64,000 nt of DNA. Origin: Rhynchospora pubera (lineage: Eukaryota > Streptophyta > Magnoliopsida > Poales > Cyperaceae). The position numbers and the translations under genes are program-made. Positions 34,679 through 44,129 of the stretch are shown here, piece after piece. The notes below the pieces were generated by a model that was not told the origin of the DNA, made no database searches, and saw only the letters and a program-made list of their open reading frames with translations. How positions within the stretch are numbered: position 1 is the stretch's first letter; every line of letters starts with the position of its first letter. The stretch is from the NCBI GenBank assembly GCA_028095005.1, contig CM051459.1:319736513-319800512 (forward strand), read 5' to 3'.

Positions 34679-34741
34679 TGTTGGAAAAAGTGTGTGGAGC
34701 CGTTTTCTGCGGGTAGCAGGCTGGGCCTCCGGGCCGCAGAT
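34679..34741 (-). mobile_element. Solo LTR fragment, cut by CACTA insertion
   Basis: TGTTGGAAAAAGTGTGTGG and following bases match one end of the 501-bp solo LTR at 41991-42491. The fragment stops at 34741 where CACTACGGG begins, so the CACTA element inserted into the LTR. The remaining LTR is not found on the other side. Confidence 0.85.
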
Positions 34742-34758
34742 CACTACGGGAAAAAGGA

Positions 34759-35126
34759 CCTTCTGTAACGGCACTTCTGTAACGGTTTTTGAAATAACCG
34801 TTACAGAATAGTGAGGCATTAGGCGGGAAAATTGGCGCCACAAATCTGTAACGGTTATTATGAAACAACCGTAATAACATTTCCGTCATGGTCAGGAAAA
34901 AAAATGCATCAAGCTTCTGTAACGGTTGTTGGATAATAACCGTTACAGATTTCTTATATTCTGTAACGGTTATTATCCAGCAACCGTTACAGAAAAGAAA
35001 AAAGAAATATATAAATATCAACCATCTTTTGTAACGGTTATTAGTAAATAACCGTTACAGTAGGTTAAAGTTTTTTTTTATTTTTTATTGATTCTGTAAC
35101 GGTTATTTTTAATAACCGTTACAGAA
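34759..35126. repeat. CACTA subterminal repeat array, 5'
   Basis: Multiple CTGTAACGGTT words in alternating orientation, forming about four short palindromes spaced by 40-80 bp. In CACTA elements such repeats are binding sites for the element's DNA-binding protein. Confidence 0.8.
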
Positions 35127-36016
35127 AAGTTCTGTATTTAATTAGGTCTTCCCATCCCAACAAACTCACAGCTAGCGCCGCACTTAACTCTTTTCTGATC
35201 TTCTCATTTATTGCGATTTGTGGTGTCCTACTTCACTCCAAAAAAATAGCAAAAATTTTCTAAAAATTCTGAAAAAATAATAATTAGAAAGAGAATAAGA
35301 AGGAGAGCAGATTTAAGGTAAAAAAAATTAATTTTGAACCGTATTTTTTATTTTTACATTTTTTTCTTATTTATTTCGATTTTTTCATTAATTCATGGTT
35401 ATTTTTGTTTTTTTTTATATATTTTAAGATCTCATTGAATAGGAGAAGATCTTACATCGGCCGGATAAGTCGCACGATTCTACGGATCGGAAGTCACACG
35501 ATTGAAAGTATATAATTTTATGAACTTCTCTTTTTTTAAATTATTTGCATTTGGTTAATAATTTGCATATATATATAGGCATGGATTTTGTATTGTCATA
35601 TAAGAACCAAATACCGGAACTCAACTGAATTTAGATCATTGCCCGTCCGAGATTAATCCATTAGGGATTAATCTCGGATAGTACTCCCGGTCGGGAGTAC
35701 TGCTCTTTGGATACGATCTGTCTCATTTAGGACAGCGAGTTGTACGTTAGATGCAATGTGTTGTCTGAGAAAAATTCGGCGGCATTTTCCTTGTGTTCCC
35801 ACGGATACGTACGCACGAGCAATCGTGTGTTGGCGTATTCAGGGAAAATAAGGGGAAATGCTGCCGAATTTTTCTCAGATAGCACATTGCATCTAACGTA
35901 CGCTCGCTAATGAGACAGAGTATCCAAAGAGCGGGCTAGGATGGTGACCGGTCCGAAAACCTAATATGACAAATTGGTCCGAAACCCTAATAATTTCCAT
36001 AAATTTTATTGTTCAG
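35127..36016. other. CACTA promoter/leader region
   Basis: No open frame is recognised. An inverted pair of about 100 bp is visible: the segment near 35670-35790 (GGACAGCGAGTTGTACGTTAG) and its complement near 35830-35940 (CATCTAACGTACGCTCGC). An acceptor-like TTGTTCAG directly precedes the transposase ATG, suggesting an intron in the leader. Confidence 0.5.
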
Positions 36017-37509
36017 ATGAATCGGACGTGGATGTACTCAAGTAATCGATGCTCGTCTACATTTTTGAGAGGACTTGAAGAATTTATGGTTTGTGCTAAA
36101 GAGAATTTGAAAATGAAAGAAGATGATAAAATGTATTGTCCTTGTCGTGTTTGTCAGAATTTGTTGAAGTGGTCTAATTTTGAAGAAGTGAAGGCTCATT
36201 TGATTATAAATGGATTTCAACCGGATTATAGTCGGTGGACACTCCATGGAGAGAATGGGGGGGATAGTACTAGCACAAATGTATTGGATTCTGTGTATGA
36301 GGAAGAAAATGTATCATTGGATGATGAAATTGATGATGTCAATGTATTTGATGATGAGAATGTAGATGATGATAGAAATGTAGATAACTCAGAATTTAAT
36401 GCCGATTTAGATGAAATTGTGAACAATGTGGATGAAAATTTTGTTGATAATGTTGAAATTTTTGGTATGTTACGTGAAGAAGATAAAATAGCTTTATATC
36501 CTGGTTGTGAATTGTCAAAACTTAATGTTGTTTTCAAACTGTTCAATCTTAAAGCCAAAAATGGATGGAGTGATGCAAGTTTCACATCATTGCTCAAACT
36601 ATTACATAAAGAATTTCTTCTGAAAGATAACCAGTTGCCAGATTCAATTTATAAGGCTAAAAAGATGTTATGTCCTTTAAAAATTGGAGTTGAGAGAATT
36701 CATGCATGTCCAAATGACTGCATATTATTCCGGAATGAGTACGGAGACTTGCATAAATGTCCAAAGTGTAATGCGTCACGGTATAAACCGAGGGACGATC
36801 AAATTGAAGATGAAGGTAGTAAGGGACCAGCTGCAAAAGTGGTATTTTATCTACCAATAATACCAAGATTCCAGCGGCTTTTCTCTAACGCGAAGGATGC
36901 CAAATTGTTAAGATGGCACGCAGACTGCAGGAAAAAAGGCGATGGCATGCTCAGACACCCAGCAGACTCTCCAGATTGGATAAATATAGATAGGGAATTT
37001 GAAGATTTCGAGGAGATTTGGGAACTAGATTACCTAAAATTTAAGATACCCTTATTCAAGTGTGCATGGATCGACAACGGTCACGGTGGAGTTAAAAAAG
37101 ACAAGATGGGGTTTATAACTGTTGACTTCAATAAAAGGGCTTATCGAGACGATCCCTTTATACTTGCAAATAAGCAAGCAATGCAAGTTTTTTACATTCA
37201 AGATCCGGCGGATAAGAAAAGACATGTTGTGCTTCATGGTAAATGTTAATCTTATTTAAGTACAAATGTTCACCTTATTGAGTACAAATGTTCCTTATTT
37301 ATTACTTGCAACTTTTAGGAAAAAGACGTATTGTCGGCGTTGGTGATGTCGTAGATGAAGAAGCATACGACCACTTCGAGGAAATACCTCCTTTTTCTAT
37401 CGGTATCGACGATACATCACAGCCAGTATCGATCAGTTGTAGGCGTACAGATAACACCGAAGGCGTGTGGGTCGACACACGAAGGAAAAAAAAGAAAGTA
37501 GCTACATAA
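36017..37509 (+). pseudogene. TNP2-type CACTA transposase, internally deleted
   Basis: Two exons, 36017-37238 and 37319-37509 (GT/AG), give 470 residues; full TNP2 proteins are usually around twice that. Residues 1-77 form the transposase-associated domain with CPCRVC, ending GFQPDYSRWTLHGE. An acidic linker follows, then the TNP2 start (LYPGCELSKLNVVFKLFNLK, ACPNDCILF). After SPDWINIDREF the sequence jumps directly to the C-terminal part (FKIPLFKCAWIDNG, DPFILANKQAMQVFYIQDP). The intervening catalytic DDE core is missing, although the frame is preserved across the junction. It may be a repressor-like or simply dead product. The start was chosen at the ATG after an acceptor-like site, at the family's usual N-terminus. 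Confidence 0.85.
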
Positions 37510-37810
37510 TAACATGTGAGTTACAAAAACTAATATAAATTATTCTTAACATATATGTGCTAAATTGTTATATATATTAATAGTTTTAATTTTTTTTGCA
37601 GGTCATTAATTGGTGAAATTTAACATATATGTGCTAATTTATGAGCAAATTTATTTTTAATTTTTGTTTAACATTCTAAATTGTTTAACTTATTATTTAA
37701 CATTTCAAAATTATTATTTGTTCTACTTAAAATTGTTCTAAATTAAAGTTTAAAATTGTTGAACAGAAGGCTTACGAAAACAAACAAAAAGCAAAAAAAA
37801 ATTAAACTAA

Positions 37811-38088
37811 TCTGTAACGGTTACTAGCTAATAACCGTTACAGAAGAGTTAAATCTGTAACGGTTATTAGCTAATAACCGTTACAGAAGATCATAAATAT
37901 TAAAAACGTTTGATCTTCTCTAACGGTTACTAGCTAATAACCGTTACAGACGGTCATATATATTAAAAACGTTTGATCTTCTGTAACAGTTATTAGCTAA
38001 TAACCGTTACAGAAGATCATATATATTAAAAACGTTTGATCTTCTCTAACGGTTACTAGCTAATAACCGTTACAGAAGATCAAACGTT
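37811..38088. repeat. CACTA subterminal-type repeat array, internal
   Basis: Five near-perfect palindromes of the type ACGGTTATTAGCTAATAACC, spaced about 60 bp with the spacer ATATTAAAAACGTTTGATC. It lies between the two genes, so it is an extra array or marks a nested element end. Confidence 0.85.
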
Positions 38089-38750
38089 TTTTTAATATAC
38101 ACCATCTAGCCGCTGTTTCGTCACTTCTTTCCAAACTCGAAAACACTCTCACTCTCAAGCTCGCTGTCTCTCCAAACCCTAGATCTCAAGCACTCGCTGT
38201 CTCTCAAGCACTCGCTGTCTCTCTCAAACACTCGCCTCTTCCTCTCCCTCTCAGGTAATCCCTCTTCCCTCTCCCTCTCTGTCCCCCTCCCTCTCTGTCC
38301 CCTCTTCCTCTCTCCCTCACTGACTCCCCTCTTCCTCTCTGTCCCCTCTCCCTCTCTGTTCCCTTACAGATCTCTACTCTCTCAACTCCGACAGCCACCT
38401 TTCCCTCTCTGCCCCCGACAGCACTCTCTCGAAGGTAAACCCCCTTTCTCTGAAATTTTAATTTGGGGCTGTTTTGCTTAATTAGGGACTGAAATGCTTA
38501 GTTTGGGGCTGTTTTGCTTAATTAGGGACTGAAATGCTTAGTTTGGGGCTGTTTTTGGGGCTGTTTTAGGGACTATTTTGCAAATAGTAGGGACAGAATT
38601 GTGAATATGCAAAATGCTTAATAGGGACAGAAATGTTTATTAGAATTGATTAATTATGATTAAATTAATTATTAGAATTGAATCAAATTATTAGAATTGA
38701 TTAATTATGATTAAATTAATTATTAGAATTGAATCAAATTATTAGAATAA
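38089..38750. other. CT-rich leader and tandem duplications
   Basis: 38100-38400 is rich in CTCTCTC runs, like a 5' leader. It is followed by a 45-bp tandem duplication (about 38455-38560, sharing TTAGGGACTGAAATGC) and a 57-bp tandem duplication (about 38640-38748, sharing AATTGATTAATTATG). Open frames here are composition artefacts. Confidence 0.6.
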
Positions 38751-39545
38751 ATGGACAAAGCCGAAGGTAGCAATCCTAAGGTGAATAAGGGAAAAACTGT
38801 GACAAAGGACAAGAAAAATACAGATGTGACCAAGAAGGAGACGGAGACAAAGCCGGATACCAAAGTTATATATTAAGCCATTCATATCTTCGTAAGTTTG
38901 TTGATTCTCTGGAACGCACCGTTCACTTTGTTGATTCTCTGGAACGCAAGAATCCAAAGTTATATATTAAGCCATTCATATCTTCGTAAGTTTCCATTTC
39001 TGAATTAAGTTAAACATGATGAGATTTTTCAAATTAAAAAATATTAGATTTTGTTGTTTTAAATAATATTGCATGCAGGGTATACAAGCGGTATTTAGTG
39101 GAAGCCGGAAGATATAGCCAAAAGAGCAGAACAGGATTTGATTGGTACCGAATTAAGGTACAGAACTTATCAGTTTAAGATATTATTTGTTTGTGAAATT
39201 GAAATTAACTAAAAAAGATTGTGTTTCTTTTGTTGGAATCTTAATTAGGGACCGATACAAAGGGGCGGCATAGAGTGTGGATATTTCACAATGCTCAACA
39301 TGAGGGCGATATTAAGTAGTTGGACTACGGTCGGAGAATTCCCTGAGGTAATGTTAAGCCGATTCATTATTTTAGGATTTCATATTTTTATTGGTTTAGG
39401 GCTAAGGGTTTACAAAATTATTTGACTTTATCAATTGTTAATGATCAAATTGCAGTATATCGAGCCGGTTGGACAACCATATAAAAACGAAGACGTTGAT
39501 GCAGTCGTTTCGGAGGTTATGGACTTCATGTATGGGGTATTATTT
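38751..39545 (+). pseudogene. Ulp1-like (C48) protease remnant of the CACTA element
   Basis: A lysine-rich first reading starts MDKAEGSNPKVNKGKT at 38751 and meets a stop after about 42 codons, within a local duplication (about 38866-38990). Downstream exon-like pieces with splice-type borders follow: 39079-39157, 39249-39347 and 39456 to about 39535. The middle one reads RGGIECGYFTMLNM, which resembles the QxGxxECGYY-type cysteine motif of Ulp1/C48 proteases often carried by plant CACTA elements. The last reads PVGQPYKNEDVDAVV. No continuous frame or His/Asp part is identified. Assignment is by one motif only, so it is tentative. Confidence 0.45.
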
Positions 39546-39773
39546 TAGGAAAATTTTGACTTGATTTGGTGTTAACTCTATGTATAGTTTGTTAATTATT
39601 GATATATGTTTTGTGCTTGGTATATATATGTGACATCTGATATATGCATGATATATGTTTGTCTGCTGCATGTTGGATTGTATGATGTAAATTGGGTACC
39701 AATTTGGTACCAATTCGGCTAGCAAAATTGGGCTAGCCAATAAAACATGCGAAATTCAAAAAAAAAAGAAGGT

Positions 39774-40090
39774 CTTTTGTAACGGTTATTAAGGAATAAC
39801 CGTTACAGAATTCATAATTTCATTTCTTTTATATCAACAATATCTGTAACGGTTATTCCTTAATAACCGTTACAAAAGACTGGATTCTGTAACGGTTATT
39901 AGATTATAACCGTTACACTGGATCTAAAAAAATAGTAAAAATGTATTTCCGTCAATAATAGGATAACGGTTATTATATAACAACCGTTATAGAAGCCAGT
40001 CTTCTGTAACGGTTGTTATCTATTAACCGTTACAAATGTTCTCAATAAAACCGTAACCACATTTTCCGTCCACTTCTGTAACGATTATTA
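39774..40090. repeat. CACTA subterminal repeat array, 3' side
   Basis: Further TGTAACGGTTATT palindromes, some decayed. The array is cut at 40091 by the LINE. Confidence 0.8.
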
Positions 40091-40098
40091 GATAAAAG

Positions 40099-41293
40099 CT
40101 TTTCTAAATTTGGGTGATTAAGGCAATAGATAAAATACAAAAAGCTTTTATTTGGGGGAGGTCAAGTTCAACTTCGATGCATTTACTGGCGTGGGATCGG
40201 GTTTGCCTTCCTAAATTGTATGGAGGTTTAGGTGTGCCCGACTTACAGCTCATGAATGTTGCTTTGCTCTTAAAATGGTGGTGGAGGCTTTATCATAATG
40301 CAGATTCCCTTTGGTCGTTCTATGCCACAAAAATTTTCTCGAAAAATGTCGGAACAAATGTTACCTCCCCTTTGGTCTGGAAGAAAGAAGGCTCTTTCTT
40401 TTGGAAGGATTTGCTCAATTTAAGGCTCTTCTTCCAACTTTCAACCACAGTTTCTTTGGGTAATGGCTTTCGCTCTTCTTTTTGGTTTGATAGCTGGCAG
40501 GGCAGACCAATCAAATTCCTTTTGTCATCAATCTCTCCTAAAGAAAGGACACCTTTGCCTGACTGCTCTGTTAGAGGCGCTATGCAGAAATGGTTTGACA
40601 TTTTTCCAGCGCCACTCACTCGAGAGGTATCTCAGCTGGCGACTCTGATTAGCAACTCTATGTCTGTTAATGAACAAGACCAGCTAGTTTGGAAATGGAA
40701 TGCAAATGGCAAATTCACAGTTTCCTCCTCCTACACAGCACTTGCAACTGCGGGAAAAATCAGATCACCCCTAGTTTTCATTTGGAAACTCTCAATACCT
40801 CCGAATTTGAAGACTTTTCTGTTCCTACTAGGCTCAGACAGGTTGCTTACGCAGCAACAATTGCAGAAGAGAGGCGTCAATTTGCAGCCGGGGTGTGTTT
40901 TGTGCCAAGACCCCCAACTAGAGACAGCTACTCACCTTTTTTTCCAGTGCCCCTATGCTGTATCAGTTTCGAGACAACTGCGACTGGACACTGCTAACAC
41001 TTTCATTTCCGTGCTTGACTGCCTCCTGGTTACTTTTTCTTCTGTCATAGGAAATAGAGAAAGGTGCACGCTCATGGCCACGGCTTTTTGGGGTACTTGG
41101 TTGGAGAGAAACAATCGGATCTTCCGACAAAGGGATAGATTGCCTGCGCATGTCACACACTGGATTTCCACTGAAGCAATGGCGTATTTGAAAAATTGCT
41201 GATCTTTTGTTTTACGGACAGCTCTGTTTCTTTTGTCTTTAAGCCTTTTTTTTCCGCTTGCCAGCCACTGGCCAGCATGTCTAAAAAAAAAAA
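40099..41293 (+). mobile_element. 5'-truncated LINE
   Basis: The segment holds the 3' part of a non-LTR retrotransposon ending in a poly-A run (41283-41293). Candidate flanking repeats are GATAAAAG (40091-40098) and GATAACAG (41294-41301), 7 of 8 matching. The left flank is CACTA and the right flank is RNase C upstream sequence, so the junction also coincides with a rearrangement or the match is fortuitous. Confidence 0.8.
40114..41202 (+). CDS. C-terminal part of LINE reverse transcriptase ORF2 (zf-RVT)
   Basis: An open frame of about 360 residues corresponds to the C-terminal portion of a plant LINE ORF2 polyprotein. It begins in the linker after the reverse transcriptase (IDKIQKAFIWG, then LPKLYGGLGVPDL and LLLKWWWRLY). 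It contains the zinc-binding reverse transcriptase domain: WKLSIPPNLKTFLF, then GCVLCQDPQLETATHLFFQC, with a CxxC...HxxxxC pattern. The endonuclease and reverse transcriptase domains are missing because the element is 5'-truncated on insertion, so the piece is non-functional. The intact frame over 1 kb suggests a fairly recent insertion. The frame is open from upstream without a natural start. Confidence 0.88.
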   Translation: MIKAIDKIQKAFIWGRSSSTSMHLLAWDRVCLPKLYGGLGVPDLQLMNVALLLKWWWRLYHNADSLWSFYATKIFSKNVGTNVTSPLVWKKEGSFFWKDLLNLRLFFQLSTTVSLGNGFRSSFWFDSWQGRPIKFLLSSISPKERTPLPDCSVRGAMQKWFDIFPAPLTREVSQLATLISNSMSVNEQDQLVWKWNANGKFTVSSSYTALATAGKIRSPLVFIWKLSIPPNLKTFLFLLGSDRLLTQQQLQKRGVNLQPGCVLCQDPQLETATHLFFQCPYAVSVSRQLRLDTANTFISVLDCLLVTFSSVIGNRERCTLMATAFWGTWLERNNRIFRQRDRLPAHVTHWISTEAMAYLKNC

Positions 41294-41301
41294 GATAACA
41301 G

Positions 41302-41985
41302 ACAATTTCTGTGATGGGACCAAATTTTCTCACTTCAATCAAGGCTATTGGTCGACATCGGGTACAAGACAGAACATTATAAATTAAACTATCCAAACGG
41401 ATGCGAGGGAACAGATTGGAGAGCAAAAATATACCTTCGATCTATATATATTTCGGGGAATATGTGGTCAGTAAATGTATCCTGGTATGTATGTCTTTTA
41501 TAACACTGTTTCGTAGATAACATGAAGAACTACATCAAGGCTTTGATCAAAATAGGCCGGATTTAGTTTATTTTATTTCATTGAAATAGATTGTCAAGAT
41601 TACGTTGGCTCTAATAATATGGAAATTCCGACCAAATGACATCAAATCCATCCATTTTTGATAAAAAATTTTCTAACGTAATGAAATCCCTGTTAAAAAA
41701 AATACCATTTTTATCAGGGCTTAATTGAAATGTTCTGTTTGTTTGCCGTCACATTGCAATGTCAAATATCAGGTGTTCCAAGGTTTGGAGCCTCAGTTCT
41801 AATTTCTCAAGCATCTCTCTGTTTTTCTTTCTTATATTCTTCGTTTTACAATTGGTCAAAGACAAAACAAAGGAATAATGGAATAAAGAATGTCACTGAT
41901 CATATTGGTCAAGATTTATATTACTCTATATCAATATCCTATACGTTTTGGAGCTTAAAAATAACTACTGAAGTGGTCATTGTAA
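41302..41985. other. Distal upstream region of RNase copy C
   Basis: From about 41329 it is homologous, inverted, to 5355-5770 upstream of copy A, including GTTCCAAGGTTTGGAGCCTC. No gene is recognised. The open frame at 41730-41993 is a by-product. Confidence 0.65.
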
Positions 41986-41990
41986 GGGAC

Positions 41991-42491
41991 TGAAGGTTTA
42001 ACTTGGTATAAACCTATATGCATATCTAACCTATAAGAATAACTTAGAGAATTAGATATACCGCAGCGGAAATGATCGAACGCCTAGACCCGCTTGTCGG
42101 AATTCAGTTCTGCAGCCTTGTCTCTCTCCGTATGCGTCCGGTACACCACAACCTCACGTTAGGGTTTGGCGTCACCTTCCACGCTTCCACTTGCCGGTCT
42201 CGACTCGTGTGTGTGATCCAATTGCTCCAAGCAATTGAATGGCTTCCTCCCTCTCAGAAACTCTCCTCTCTTTCTGTATGGAATATGCAGAACAGCAGTT
42301 TCCAGAACTAGAGAGACGTTTCTGTTTAGAGGGGTATATATAGGAGTTGATCTGAACAGATCACGTCTGTTCAGATCCCAGTACCAGCGGCCCGCACGTC
42401 TTACCTGCGACCCACTGGGTCATTCAGTATCTGCGGCCCGCAGACCCAGCCTGCTACCCGCAGAGAACGGCTCCACACACTTTTTCCAATA
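41991..42491 (-). mobile_element. Solo LTR, Ty1/copia-like
   Basis: 501 bp flanked by the 5-bp duplication GGGAC (41986-41990 and 42492-42496). Read on the minus strand it starts TATTGGAAAAAG (TGTTGG in the left-arm copy) and ends ...CCTTCA, with TATATATA and CCCTAACG-type leader sequence inside. The size fits a copia LTR. Copy A shows the unoccupied site at 5351-5355. No internal retrotransposon region is present, so it is a recombination product. Confidence 0.88.
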
Positions 42492-42704
42492 GGGACTAAG
42501 GATAGTCACCATCTAGATGCTATTGTATTGTACAAAATATTTCGAAGTAATAATTAAATACACGGCACTCTTTTTATAATGAAAAACACAAATTTTCATC
42601 CAGCAATTGTTACTTCATTCTCTCAATTTTGTTATTTATTATGAAATTAAAAGTTCATACACAAAGAATATGTTTAATGCCATTTCATATACTGTTCACT
42701 CAAC

Positions 42705-42712
42705 TATAAATA
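42705..42712 (+). promoter_or_regulatory. TATA box of RNase copy C
   Basis: TATAAATA about 75 bp before the start codon, conserved with copies A and B. Confidence 0.7.
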
Positions 42713-42786
42713 AGTCCGAGGACCTTCTTCACCGGCATCAACTACAACAAAGACATACCAACAGATATATAAAGAAAGATTAAACC

Positions 42787-44129
42787 ATGAACATAATGAC
42801 AATTGCTCCTTTAGCACTTCTCAGCTTGTTGGCAGTAGTGTTGAGTGCTCATGGATATGCATATGATTTCTTTTACTTTGTCCAACAGGTAAATTTAAGT
42901 AATTTTCAGGATATTATGTATGGGGTATATATATAATACAAAGTGGAATGCAAGGGTATTGGGGCATTTTAGAATTTGCCTGCATTGGCAAATTTTTTGA
43001 AACGAGGGAGTGCCCCATTGGTAAATTGAAAGTGTAATTAGCAAGGTTTCTTAATTATCTAATCAGTATTGTTTATTTATGTTAGATTCAGTGAACTAAT
43101 ACAGATCTTGGTCGTTTTTTATATGAAACAGTGGCCCGGGTCTTATTGTGACACAAGCTCCGGCTGCTGCTATCCATCTTATGGAAAACCACCATCTGAC
43201 TTTGATATTCATGGTCTTTGGCCGAATTATAACAATGGATCCTATCCATCCAACTGTGATCCAAATAATCCTTTTGATTTATCAAAGGTAACTACTTTTG
43301 GAAGCTTATTGGAAAGATTTAATAAGACTAATTGTCATTTTAGTTTGAGGTTAGAATATTCCATGTACGCGGTTCGTTCAATCAGGTGTGCTTTTCATTG
43401 CTTTCTACTAAACGCTGGGGATAATCACCCATTATTCATCATGTTTAAGTCTAATCTACCTTCTTTATTTTATTCAGAACTAAAACATATTCATCTTTTA
43501 GCACCAATTAAACAGCTACTGATCAGGCATATTTGAAAATTGAATCAATAATCAAAGATAATGTAACTAATTGCAGATTCAAGATTTAGTTACTAGCCTG
43601 CGACCAAACTGGGCATCACTGGCATGTCCGAGCAGCGATAGCACCTCATTCTGGCAGCATGAGTGGGAAAAGCATGGCACATGCTCTGAAACAATATTAG
43701 ATGAGCACTCTTACTTCCAGGATGCACTAAACCTGAAGAGCATGACTAACCTTCTTTCGTGCCTCAAATCAGCAAGTAATAAAAAACTTCGAAATTAACT
43801 ATAAAAGCCTTGTTATACATTTCTGTTCGGCTCTTACTGAAAGCAAAGTTAATTTGTGCATGCCTCTTTAAAAGAACTTTCTAATTTTGTTGACCCATAT
43901 AACAGATATTTCGCCGAATGGTGGGTCCTATACTTTAACTAGCATCAAGAATGCGATCAGCGCATGTATTGGCCATGTACCTTGGATCGAGTGCAACAAG
44001 GATGCATCAGGTCGCTACCAATTGTATCAGGTCTACATTTGCGTCGACCATTCTGGCACTACATTGATCGATTGCCCTGTTTTCCCAACTGGTGCATGTG
44101 GTTCATCAATCATCTTCCCCACCTTCTAA
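42787..44129 (+). CDS. Secreted class I RNase T2 (S-like RNase), copy C, intact
   Basis: Exons 42787-42888, 43132-43287, 43577-43775 and 43906-44129, all GT/AG, encode 226 residues. Residues 1 to about 25 are a signal peptide (starts MNIMTIAPLALLSLLAVV). Motif I is FDIHGLWP (His61) and motif II is FWQHEWEKHGTC (Glu115, His119). The C-terminus is GACGSSIIFPTF. It is therefore an extracellular or vacuolar endoribonuclease of the S-like class. It differs from copy A mainly in the signal peptide and a few residues (for example Met for Ile in LKSxTNLL) and is nearly identical to the broken copy B, its inverted duplicate. A solo LTR lies 296 bp upstream of the ATG and could influence expression. 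S-RNase identity is unlikely given three introns and no F-box neighbour. Confidence 0.93.

Larger units (their letters stand above)
34742..40090 (+). mobile_element. CACTA (En/Spm) element, 3' end missing
   Basis: The 5' terminus is CACTACGGGAAAAAGG after the bases GAT. The subterminal repeat CTGTAACGGTTATT, often paired with its complement AATAACCGTTACAG, recurs at 34759-35126, 37811-38088 and 39774-40090. Inside are an internally deleted TNP2 transposase and a Ulp1-like remnant. The expected right terminus, ending CCGTAGTG, is absent; sequence homology stops at the LINE insertion. The element therefore cannot transpose as it stands. Confidence 0.85.

Noticed and set aside
35966..36016. Upstream extension of the CACTA transposase frame by 17 codons
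   Set aside because: An acceptor-like TTGTTCAG directly precedes the ATG at 36017 and the family N-terminus starts there.
40091..41301. Clean LINE target-site duplication
   Set aside because: The 7-of-8 match is weak, and the two flanks belong to different sequences (CACTA and RNase upstream), so a true duplication is not established.
3584..44129. Self-incompatibility S-locus with S-RNases
   Set aside because: The RNases have three introns, class I S-like motifs and three near-identical copies. S-RNases are single-copy per haplotype, very divergent, and linked to F-box genes, none of which is seen.
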